From assembly GCA_016936655.1 (NCBI GenBank), contig JAFGXL010000022.1, forward strand, positions 1 to 56,784: DNA of 56,784 nt, given 5' to 3'. This document shows, piece after piece, positions 8,989-16,725 of the stretch (position 1 is the stretch's first letter; every line of letters begins with the position of its first letter). This DNA comes from Nitrospirota bacterium (GTDB lineage Bacteria > Nitrospirota > Thermodesulfovibrionia > Thermodesulfovibrionales > Dissulfurispiraceae). The notes under the pieces were generated by a model, which worked only from the letters and a program-made list of their open reading frames with translations, was not told where the DNA came from and made no database searches. The position numbers and the translations under genes are program-made.

Positions 8989-9755
8989 CAGTAAACAACC
9001 TCTTTGCCAAGATATGCCTCTATAACCTGAGGGTCTTTGCATACTTCATCAGGCCTGCCCTCAGATATCTTTACTCCGTGGTCAAGCACAACAATAAAAT
9101 CAGAAGCATTCATAACCAGCTTCATGTCGTGTTCAATTAGAATTATAGTTATGCCGAGAGACTGAATTTTCTTTATCAGCCCCATAATATCCTCTGTCTC
9201 TGACGGGTTCATTCCTGCTGTAGGTTCGTCCAGTAGCAGCAGTTCTGGTTCAGTCGCTAACGCCCTAGCTATCTCAAGCCTCTTCTGGCTGCCATACGAC
9301 AGGCTTTGTGAAGGGGAGTGAGCATGTTCATGGAGCCCTGCAAATTCTATAATCTCCAATGACTTTTCTGTGATACTCTTTTCTGTATCAAGAAACTTTT
9401 TTGTTGAGAATATTGAGTGCATTACTGAATATTCAGCCCTTGTATGCTGTGCCACCACCACATTTTCGAGAACAAACATTGATTTGAAAAGCCTGATATT
9501 CTGGAATGTTCTTGCTATTCCCAGCCTGCATATTTCATGCGGCTGCATGGTAGTTATATCCTTGCCGCAAAAAAAGACAGCTCCCTTTGACGGCTTGGTT
9601 ATGCCAATCAGACAATTAAAGAGTGTAGTCTTTCCAGCTCCATTAGGCCCTATAATACTGGTTATTGTGCCTCTTGGTATTCTGAAAGTCACATCCTCCA
9701 GAGCTTTTATACCGCCGAAATATCTGGACACGCCTCTCGCTTCTAATATCTGCAT
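8988..9755 (-). CDS. livG: Branched-chain amino acid-type ABC transporter ATPase
   Basis: First ATPase of the importer, 255 residues. Walker A GPNGAGKTT, signature LSYGSQKRLEIARALA, Walker B LLLLDEPTAGM and switch His (LIEHDM) are present. The LSYGSQKR form of the signature and the long insert before it (roughly residues 95-140) are typical of LivG. It overlaps livM by 13 bp and livF by one base, so all four genes are translated from one mRNA. Confidence 0.95.
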   Translation of the reverse strand: MQILEARGVSRYFGGIKALEDVTFRIPRGTITSIIGPNGAGKTTLFNCLIGITKPSKGAVFFCGKDITTMQPHEICRLGIARTFQNIRLFKSMFVLENVVVAQHTRAEYSVMHSIFSTKKFLDTEKSITEKSLEIIEFAGLHEHAHSPSQSLSYGSQKRLEIARALATEPELLLLDEPTAGMNPSETEDIMGLIKKIQSLGITIILIEHDMKLVMNASDFIVVLDHGVKISEGRPDEVCKDPQVIEAYLGKEVVY

Positions 9756-10900
9756 TTTTTCATATTCCCTATAATTCCTTGAGGTCTGAATATCATCATA
9801 ACAACAAGGCCTAGCCCAACGATGAGCATCCTGTAGCTTTCTATACCGCGAAGCGCCTCAGGCAGAATAGCTATAATAAAAGCGCCTATCAAAACCCCAT
9901 ATGTATTGCCTAGGCCGCCGAGAATAACCATGCAGAGAATAAACACTGACTCTATGAATGTAAAGCTTTCTGGAGAGACAAACTGCATCTTTGCAGCAAA
10001 CAGCTGACCCGCTACCCCTGCCCATAAAGATCCAAACACAAATGCATAAATTTTGTATTTTGTTGTATTAATTCCCATTGATGACGCTGCTATCTCATCC
10101 TCTCTTATAGCCATCCATGCCCTTCCTGTTCTTGACTGCTCCACTCTTTTTGTAATAAAAACAGCCAAAACAACTAATGCCATGACAAGATAGTAGTAGC
10201 GCCTAAGGCCGCTTAATGAGATTCCGGCAACAGAGGGCGCTGCAATGCCTGATATACCGTTTGGACCTCTGGTTACAGAGTCCCAATTGTTCAGCACAAT
10301 CCTTGTGATCTCGCCAAAACCAAGAGTCACAATAGCAAGATAATCACCCCTCAGCCTTATTGCAGGCATAGACAGAAGGATTCCGGCAAAAGAAGCTGAA
10401 AGAGCAGAAACAGGCAGGCAGAGCCAAAAGCTGAGTCCAAAATATGTATTCAGAAGCGCATATGTGTAAGCTCCTATCGCATATGAACCTGCAAAGCCCA
10501 GATGCAGCTGGCCTGTAAGCCCGACAATAACATTCAGACCAAGGGCAAGAAGCATATAAATCCCTGCCATTATAAATATATCAAGATAGTAGCTTGTCAG
10601 CATTAATGGAAACAGAACAGCCGATGCAGTAATTATGTATAAAAATGCTTTTATCCTGAGGTCAGAGGAGATGATAGATAACAGATATCTGTACTTTTCT
10701 GAAAATATAGAGCATCGGCTGCTGGAAAAAGACTTTTTTTTATATACAGCTAAGACAGCAACGCAAAATAACACAACCAGAAAAACCATAAAAGATGTTC
10801 TGGGGCCGGCAAACGGCAGTATAAGAATGCCTGTCCAGAATCCTGTAAATGCTCCCTTAAGCATAGGATTTGTTCTAAAGGCTGCAAACAGGGCATTCAT
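9743..10900 (-). CDS. livM: Branched-chain amino acid-type ABC transporter permease
   Basis: Integral membrane permease with about ten hydrophobic segments. The central segment YMLLALGLNVIVGLTGQLHLG and the later GPNGISGI and GLGNTYGVLIGA motifs are diagnostic for LivM. ATG 10900 is preferred over 10918 because AGAAGG lies six bases upstream and it follows the livH stop by one base. It pairs with LivH to form the channel. The ~60-residue stretch before the LivM core is longer than in many members and holds two extra hydrophobic segments. Confidence 0.94.
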   Translation of the reverse strand: MNALFAAFRTNPMLKGAFTGFWTGILILPFAGPRTSFMVFLVVLFCVAVLAVYKKKSFSSSRCSIFSEKYRYLLSIISSDLRIKAFLYIITASAVLFPLMLTSYYLDIFIMAGIYMLLALGLNVIVGLTGQLHLGFAGSYAIGAYTYALLNTYFGLSFWLCLPVSALSASFAGILLSMPAIRLRGDYLAIVTLGFGEITRIVLNNWDSVTRGPNGISGIAAPSVAGISLSGLRRYYYLVMALVVLAVFITKRVEQSRTGRAWMAIREDEIAASSMGINTTKYKIYAFVFGSLWAGVAGQLFAAKMQFVSPESFTFIESVFILCMVILGGLGNTYGVLIGAFIIAILPEALRGIESYRMLIVGLGLVVMMIFRPQGIIGNMKKCRY

Positions 10901-10901
10901 G

Positions 10902-11804
10902 TTAAACCTTCTGATCACTGGATCTGCCGAGCAGCCCTGATGGCTTTATCATAAGTATTATTATCAGTATTCCAAACGCATATGCATCTTTATATTCAGC
11001 AGATATATACGCGGAACCAAGGCTCTCTACAAGTCCCAGAGCCAGCCCGCCGATCATTGCTCCAGGTATGCTGCCTATGCCTCCAAGCACAGCTGCTGTA
11101 AATGCCTTAATGCCAGCTATATAGCCGATATAGTAATTGATTACACCGTAATAAGAAGCTATCATCATCCCAGCCACAGCAGCAAGCCCAGCGCCGATAA
11201 TAAATGTGACTGAAATAACTCTGTCCACATTTATGCCTACAAGAGATGCCATCAGCGCATCCTGTGACGTAGCTCTCATAGCCCTGCCTGTTTTTGAAAA
11301 CTTTGTAAACAAATATAGACCGGCCATCAGCAGAAATGAACTGCAGATTATAAGCATCTGCAGAGATGTCAGGCTCACACCGAGAAAATCAATGGATGCA
11401 AAATGAAATTTATACGGGAATACCTTGTCTGTAGCGCCCTGTGTCTTCATCACAAAATTCTGGAGAAATATTGATACTCCGATTGCGCTGATGAGCGGGC
11501 TGAGTCTTGAAGACCCGCGAAGTGGCTTATACGCAGTCTTCTCCATTGTGTATCCGAAAGCTGAGCAGAATATAACTGCCAAAAGAAGTGAGAGGAAGAT
11601 ACTAAGAACAATGCTATATGATGTGATGCCAGCTACAGTGAATAGACCAAGGAAGATTATGGAAAGATAAGCACCGAGCATGTATATTTCACCATGCGCA
11701 AAATTGATGAGCCCCAAAATGCCGTAAACCATTGTGTATCCGAGAGCTATAATCGCATACACGCACCCCAGGGTCAGCCCGTTTATGACCTGCTGGAAAA
11801 ACAT
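10902..11804 (-). CDS. livH: Branched-chain amino acid-type ABC transporter permease
   Basis: Permease of 300 residues with about eight membrane segments. The start FFQQVINGLTLGCVYAIIAL and the GLINFAHGEIYMLGAY segment are typical of LivH; GGIGSIPGAMIGG near the C-terminus is the conserved cytoplasmic loop that contacts the ATPases. First gene of the livHMGF cluster. No periplasmic binding protein gene (livK) is adjacent, so the ligand is supplied from elsewhere, and amino acids, short amides or urea remain possible substrates. Confidence 0.95.
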   Translation of the reverse strand: MFFQQVINGLTLGCVYAIIALGYTMVYGILGLINFAHGEIYMLGAYLSIIFLGLFTVAGITSYSIVLSIFLSLLLAVIFCSAFGYTMEKTAYKPLRGSSRLSPLISAIGVSIFLQNFVMKTQGATDKVFPYKFHFASIDFLGVSLTSLQMLIICSSFLLMAGLYLFTKFSKTGRAMRATSQDALMASLVGINVDRVISVTFIIGAGLAAVAGMMIASYYGVINYYIGYIAGIKAFTAAVLGGIGSIPGAMIGGLALGLVESLGSAYISAEYKDAYAFGILIIILMIKPSGLLGRSSDQKV

Positions 11805-11861
11805 TCTGCAAATTTTATCAGAAACATGCCGTCTGTGTCATTTTATTAATCAATATATTCT

Positions 11862-13322
11862 TTAACGGTAGCCTTGCCTTAGAAGTATAGGCCTCAAAAC
11901 AGCCATTCTTGATGCCGCATGCCTTCCAAATTCATTATTCGGCGCAACACGCACCTGCAGCACATACGAATTATAAGCGGAAAGGAGGTCGTTTAAATTC
12001 TCATAGCATATGCCTAGAGCGCCATGAACTTCTGGGTGTGAAGACTGAGCCTCAGCAAACCCCTTTAGATAAGGAACAGCCGATTTATAGCTGTTAAGCC
12101 TAAAGTAGCTCATGCCCAGATAAAAGTGGGATGCAGCATCCTGAGGAAAAAGCTTCAATGATTTGGTGAGCAGATCAACCGCTCTCTGATAGCTGCCGGA
12201 TGCATAACTGAGAGCTCCAAGCCCGCGCATTGCAGGCTGATATTCTGGATTCAGTGCAAGAGCCTTGTTCAGATGCTGTTCAGCAGATGCATGATCTTTT
12301 TTATGTATACGTATAATCCCCTTAAGCGTATGAAAAGCTGCCTGCGAGCTGTCCCTAGATATGGCAGAATCGAGCAAAGAATCAGCAGTTTCCAAATTCT
12401 TTTTCTTGTACTCTGCCACAGCCTTGTCGTAATACTCCCTGTATATTTCTGTAGCCCTTCTGATATCTGTTGTCATATCCAAATATAACTGCCTGTTTGT
12501 GCCGTCACCTTTAATTGCAACAGGTCCAGCAGCCTTTATCATCTCCTGTATCTCCTCTATACGGACTGATGATCTGGGATGCGTTGATGTAAGCTCCTCA
12601 AAAAAGCCTCTCTCTTCAGATGTCTTGCCTAAAGATTTCAGGTAGTCATCAGCTGTCTTCTGGAGGTTCTTATGAGCGCTCACAGCATTATTGGGATCAT
12701 AACCAAGCTTAACCATATACCGGACGCCGAGTTCATCAGCCTGCAGTTCGTCGCTTCTGCTAAACTTCATCATAAGCAAATTGCTTCCGACAGAGCCAAG
12801 CAGTACACCTGCCTGTCCTGCCAGTGTGCCGCCAAAAACAGCATTTGCAGAACCCAGCCCTATCTGCTGGAGCATACCATAGGACATCTGGCTTGCAGAA
12901 TGGCGCGCAGAAACATGTCCAATCTCATGCCCCATGACAAAAACAAACTCCGCCTCGCTCTGGAGTCCAGCAACAAGACCTCTTGTAATCACAACATAGC
13001 CGGGTATAGCCCATGCATTTGGTACTGAGCTGTCTTGTATTGAAAAATCCAGAGGTAGATTTGCCCTATGAGAAACCTTGTGAATATTCATTACAACGCC
13101 CTTCAGATACTCCTTAAGCCTGTCATCCCTGTATTCTCCGCCCCCGCCCTCAGAAGCCCATAATGCATTGGGATAGAGGTTTTTACCCATTTCAAGCTCC
13201 TGGCTCTCAGATACCAGCATTAGCTGGCTTCTGCCTGTTACAGGATTAGTTGCGCACCCGGCAAAGATTACGGATACCATAAAAAGTAATACAACAACAA
13301 AAAGCTTCATATTTTGCTTCAT
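11862..13322 (-). CDS. M48-family periplasmic metalloprotease with TPR repeats (lipoprotein)
   Basis: A 486-residue secreted zinc protease of the BepA/YfgC type. The signal peptide ends in a lipobox (IFAGC, about residues 19-23), so it is probably a lipoprotein. The HEIGHVSARH motif gives the two zinc His residues and catalytic Glu, and QADELG supplies the third ligand. From about residue 305 on come four or more TPR units, including a typical GMSYFRLNSY helix pair. In proteobacteria such proteins degrade misassembled outer-membrane proteins. Its ATG overlaps the nagA stop (ATGA), so it is translationally coupled to a cell-wall sugar enzyme. Confidence 0.93.
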   Translation of the reverse strand: MKQNMKLFVVVLLFMVSVIFAGCATNPVTGRSQLMLVSESQELEMGKNLYPNALWASEGGGGEYRDDRLKEYLKGVVMNIHKVSHRANLPLDFSIQDSSVPNAWAIPGYVVITRGLVAGLQSEAEFVFVMGHEIGHVSARHSASQMSYGMLQQIGLGSANAVFGGTLAGQAGVLLGSVGSNLLMMKFSRSDELQADELGVRYMVKLGYDPNNAVSAHKNLQKTADDYLKSLGKTSEERGFFEELTSTHPRSSVRIEEIQEMIKAAGPVAIKGDGTNRQLYLDMTTDIRRATEIYREYYDKAVAEYKKKNLETADSLLDSAISRDSSQAAFHTLKGIIRIHKKDHASAEQHLNKALALNPEYQPAMRGLGALSYASGSYQRAVDLLTKSLKLFPQDAASHFYLGMSYFRLNSYKSAVPYLKGFAEAQSSHPEVHGALGICYENLNDLLSAYNSYVLQVRVAPNNEFGRHAASRMAVLRPILLRQGYR

Positions 13323-14203
13323 TGTTTACAATCTCCGTAAAGATACCTACATGGATTTATCTGCGTAAATCTTTCTATATCTTCATCCGAAAGACCAATC
13401 TTTTCTTTTAGATGCTCGGCAGATTCAGTTACTGTCATTGCTCCGCCAAGCAGCCTGTCATAAGCATCTGAAACCTTGGCAAACCCGTGACCGCAACTTG
13501 ATTCCTTTATGCTATCGGATACTAAAATAATCCTGCCTCTGTTCTTTATTTTAAGCACCATTTTTATAATATCTATATCCAGATGAAACGGATCAGCTAT
13601 CAGCTCTACATATATATCATCGTGCATAAGGCCAAAGCCCGCAAGTCCCGGCTCCCGGTGGTGGATGCCGCGCATTGCATTGAACAGATGAGTTACGCCT
13701 TTAGCTCCTGCCCTGTATCCAGCCTCAGCCTGTCTATATGTAGCATCTGAATGTCCCATATTTACAGAAATGCCTTTTGCTGTAATCTCTTTGATCAGAT
13801 CCTTGGCTCCATCAAGCTCCGGTGCTACAGTAATAATCTTTACAATATCTTCAAATCCCTTTATGAGATCATCAAGCGAATGCTTGGTAGGCTCAAGAAA
13901 ACATATCGAATTAAGAGATCCCGCTTTAGCTGGATTAAGGTATGGCCCCTCAAGATACACCCCTATAATCCTCGCCTGTTTTTCAGAAGATTGAGGATCA
14001 GAATCCTGCTGCATTCGCATCGCTGTGCGTATGTTGTTCATCTGGCTGCGCATAAGATTAATCGGGGACGGATATAGAGCAAGCACAATTTCAGAGACGC
14101 CTTTTGAGCCATGCATCTGTGCAATTCGGATAAGGTGTTCAGGCTGGGTTGAGCGGGTGTCAAAGCCTCCCAGACCATGTGTATGAATATCAATAACAGC
14201 CAT
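13319..14203 (-). CDS. nagA: N-acetylglucosamine-6-phosphate deacetylase-like amidohydrolase
   Basis: An amidohydrolase that removes acetate from GlcNAc-6-P, feeding recycled wall sugar into central metabolism. Metal-site motifs IDIHTHG, YLEGPYLNPAKAGSL, NMGHSDAT, THLFNAM and LVSDSI match NagA in order. The open frame runs up to 14320, but the first ~39 codons are Cys-rich and cross repeat-derived DNA, so ATG 14203 (MAVIDIHTHG) is used; no clear RBS is seen. At about 294 residues it is shorter than most NagA (~380), lacking much of the small N-terminal beta domain. The nearby nagZ and ampG support a muropeptide-recycling role. Confidence 0.88.
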   Translation of the reverse strand: MAVIDIHTHGLGGFDTRSTQPEHLIRIAQMHGSKGVSEIVLALYPSPINLMRSQMNNIRTAMRMQQDSDPQSSEKQARIIGVYLEGPYLNPAKAGSLNSICFLEPTKHSLDDLIKGFEDIVKIITVAPELDGAKDLIKEITAKGISVNMGHSDATYRQAEAGYRAGAKGVTHLFNAMRGIHHREPGLAGFGLMHDDIYVELIADPFHLDIDIIKMVLKIKNRGRIILVSDSIKESSCGHGFAKVSDAYDRLLGGAMTVTESAEHLKEKIGLSDEDIERFTQINPCRYLYGDCKQ

Positions 14204-14299
14204 GAAATTATGATAGCACAACAGAACGTCAGTGCGGCAGAACAATTGAACACAGAGTACAGATAACAGATCAGAATAACAACAACACCAAAGCATAAC

Positions 14300-14313
14300 A
14301 ATAAAGGCAGATG
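14300..14313. repeat. Solo copy of the fold-back element's terminal repeat
   Basis: The 14-bp sequence AATAAAGGCAGATG is identical to the right end of the repeat at 14461-14713 and inverted relative to its left end. It may be a relic of a second copy. The 147 bp between them hold a small stem (CTCAGTC/GACTGAG near 14400-14430) but no gene. Confidence 0.6.
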
Positions 14314-14460
14314 GCCTCAATTTCCTAATCTTGTGAACTACCTTGATGCATGGGTTAAAGTCTTATGGACATTTAAGCAGTATCCAGATATATAGCCTCA
14401 GTCTCCCGCTTCGACTCCCGACTGAGTAGCAGTTACCCGTACAAGCCACGGAAATCGAAC

Positions 14461-14713
14461 CATCTGCCTTTATTAAAAACTAAAAGCAAAAGAAAAGAAC
14501 CACAGAAGGGATGGACTGGCTTGAGAGATTTAGGCTCGGTTTTGGTAACACTACTTTGCGAAGAGAAGCGAAACACAGCCGCAACTGTCTGAGTCCGCCA
14601 GAGGCGGATGAGTTTTGCGGCTGGAGCGTATCGAGCATTTAGTAGTGTCAAAACCAGGCTCATGAACGAGAGCAGGCTATCCCTTCTTTGTTTTGTATTA
14701 ATAAAGGCAGATG
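14461..14713. repeat. 253-bp fold-back (MITE-like) element
   Basis: Perfect 16-bp terminal inverted repeats (CATCTGCCTTTATTAA at 14461-14476 and its complement at 14698-14713) enclose further paired blocks: AGAAGGGAT with ATCCCTTCT, GGTTTTG with CAAAACC, ACACTACT with AGTAGTGT, and an apical GCCGCAA...TCCGCC AGA GGCGGA...TTGCGGC hairpin. The whole element can fold into one long imperfect hairpin and carries no credible gene. No target-site duplication is obvious. Its right end supplies the ATG and an AAAGG motif for the gene at 14711. This explains most of the 507-bp gap between 14204 and 14710. Confidence 0.8.
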
Positions 14714-15472
14714 TTTTATTATCCAGACATGACGAGAGTTAAAAAACATGAACCTCTGATAATACCAGGAAGCATTGATCAATATCTGGCGGAAAAGATC
14801 ATCAAACAGGCTGCTGCTGAAAAAAGCATCTCCAACAGAATCATCACAATATCCTCAGCATTTCTCGGCATACCATACAAGGCATCAACCATAGATGAGC
14901 ACTCAAGAGATGCTGAACAGCTTGTAATAGATTTTTCAGGAGTTGACTGTTTCACGCTGCTGGATTATGTGGAGTCAATGCGCAGGTCTTCAACATGGCC
15001 CGGATTTATAAGATGCCTTAGATCGACAAGATATAAAAAAGCGTCTGTGCTGTTTAAAAACAGAAATCACTTTTTCAGCGACTGGGTAAAGAACAACACC
15101 GGTCAAATTTCAGACATCACAAAAAAGATAGCCTCTGACAAAGCTGCTGCTGTCACAAAAACACTTAATCTGAAGAATGACGGCTCTCTATATATTCAAA
15201 ATATCAAACCTGTACGGCGCAGGATAATGTACATACCTCCAGATGCGGTTGACCAGAGCATACAGGAAAAACTCAGAACAGGAGACTATGCCGGCATATA
15301 CTCTGACAAACCAGGGCTTGATGTATCGCATGTCGGCATTATCATCAGGACATCATCAGGACTGAAGCTGAGACATGCCTCTTCATCTCCTGAAAAACGA
15401 TGCGTTCTGGATGAAGATCTGCTCGATTATATTTCGCGCAGGCAAGGCCTTGTTGTCTACAGGCCGGTATAA
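14711..15472 (+). CDS. DUF1460-family protein (NlpC/P60-like amidase fold)
   Basis: A 253-residue protein of the DUF1460 family (PF07313), described as N-acetylmuramoyl-L-alanine amidase-like with a papain/NlpC fold. The expected catalytic Cys lies in SGVDCFTLLDYVE (about residue 79) and the His in DVSHVGI (about residue 206); a second conserved His occurs in LRHASS. No clear signal peptide is visible, so it may act in the cytoplasm on imported muropeptides. The ATG is the last three bases of the fold-back repeat, and the next start is MTRVKK at 14729. It lies among nagA, ampG and nagZ, in keeping with cell-wall turnover, and ends two bases before the convergent ampG. Confidence 0.85.
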   Translation: MFYYPDMTRVKKHEPLIIPGSIDQYLAEKIIKQAAAEKSISNRIITISSAFLGIPYKASTIDEHSRDAEQLVIDFSGVDCFTLLDYVESMRRSSTWPGFIRCLRSTRYKKASVLFKNRNHFFSDWVKNNTGQISDITKKIASDKAAAVTKTLNLKNDGSLYIQNIKPVRRRIMYIPPDAVDQSIQEKLRTGDYAGIYSDKPGLDVSHVGIIIRTSSGLKLRHASSSPEKRCVLDEDLLDYISRRQGLVVYRPV

Positions 15473-15474
15473 AT

Positions 15475-16722
15475 TCAGGCGCTATTTGTATCGAGCTTCT
15501 CTACTGTCTCTCTCATCAATAACAGTGCAGCCAGCCCTGGCAGAGCTGTAATAAAGGTGATAAAAAAGAAGATGGGCCAGCCGGTTGATTCAGCAACGAA
15601 TCCGGCAGTAGGACCGACAATATACTTTCCGACAACAGCGAGCGATGAAAGCAGCGCGTATTGCGTTGCGCTGTACCTGTGATCGCAAAGCGACATCAAC
15701 AGAGACACAAAAGCAGCAGTTCCCATACCACTGCTCAGATTCTCAAAAACAACAGAGAATATCATCAACTCATAGCTCTTGCCCGCAGCAGCAAGGGCCA
15801 TGAACGCGAGATTCGATACTGCCTGGAGCAGGCCAAAGATAAAGAGCGATCTGAAGAGCCCGAGCTTCACCATCATCGAGCCGCCAAAGAGAGCGCCAAT
15901 AATCACTGATGCCATGCCGAGCCACTTATTAACAAGCCCAACCTCTGTTACAGTAAAGCCCATTCCTTTTATCAGAAATGCTGTACTGAGCGCTCCGGCA
16001 TATGCATCCCCGAGTTTGTACAGGACAAGAAGCAGGATAATGCCTGCAACAGACTCCCTCGTAAAAAAGTTTTTAAGAGGTTCTACCACAGCCTCTGACA
16101 TTGTGCGCGGCAGTCGTATCTTTTCATCAGGCTGAGGGCTGGTGATGCTCGCGATCAGGCCGATTGACATCAGCCCTGCCATCGCAAGATATGTGTACCT
16201 CCAGCCTATGCTGTCTGAAAGTATCAAGGCAAGACCGCCGGATGCGATCATCGCTGCCCTGTAGCCGAGTACAAATACAGCAGCGCCTGCGCCTCGCTCT
16301 TTTTCGTGCAGGATATCTGTTCTGTATGCGTCTGTGACAATGTCCTGCGAAGCAGACATAAATGCTACAAAGAGCGCGATTGCTCCGATCGTCATCGGTG
16401 ACACATCAGGAGGATTGAGCGCCATAGCTGATATCCCTGCTATAAGAGCAAGCTGTGTGATAATCGCCCAACCTCGTCTTCTGCCCAGAAACGGCGGCAC
16501 AAACCTGTCCATAATCGGTGCCCATAAAAATTTAAATGTATAAGGCAGTCCGACAAGTGTAAACATTCCTATTGTCTTGATATCAATATTACTGGATGCC
16601 ATCCATGCCTGAAGCGTGCCTGATGTGAGAGCAAGAGGCAGTCCTGAAGAAAAACCAAAGAGCATCACAGCAGCAATTCTTCTATTTGTAAAGACCTTCA
16701 TATACGGAGACATATCGACCAT
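15475..16722 (-). CDS. ampG: AmpG-family muropeptide MFS transporter
   Basis: Major-facilitator permease of 415 residues with twelve predicted membrane segments. The N-terminal FGFSSGLPLALTSGTLQAWM and GLPYTFKFLWAPIMDR segments are characteristic of AmpG, which imports GlcNAc-anhydroMurNAc peptides from the periplasm. The start lies three bases after the nagZ stop with AAGGAT as RBS, so nagZ and ampG form an operon: transport followed by removal of GlcNAc. Confidence 0.93.
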   Translation of the reverse strand: MVDMSPYMKVFTNRRIAAVMLFGFSSGLPLALTSGTLQAWMASSNIDIKTIGMFTLVGLPYTFKFLWAPIMDRFVPPFLGRRRGWAIITQLALIAGISAMALNPPDVSPMTIGAIALFVAFMSASQDIVTDAYRTDILHEKERGAGAAVFVLGYRAAMIASGGLALILSDSIGWRYTYLAMAGLMSIGLIASITSPQPDEKIRLPRTMSEAVVEPLKNFFTRESVAGIILLLVLYKLGDAYAGALSTAFLIKGMGFTVTEVGLVNKWLGMASVIIGALFGGSMMVKLGLFRSLFIFGLLQAVSNLAFMALAAAGKSYELMIFSVVFENLSSGMGTAAFVSLLMSLCDHRYSATQYALLSSLAVVGKYIVGPTAGFVAESTGWPIFFFITFITALPGLAALLLMRETVEKLDTNSA

Positions 16723-16725
16723 GAT

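Noticed and set aside
14433-14663. 76-aa open frame on the minus strand inside the fold-back element
   Set aside because: It lies across the arms of a palindromic repeat, has no RBS and shows low-complexity, Cys/Arg/Ser-type composition expected from structured non-coding DNA.
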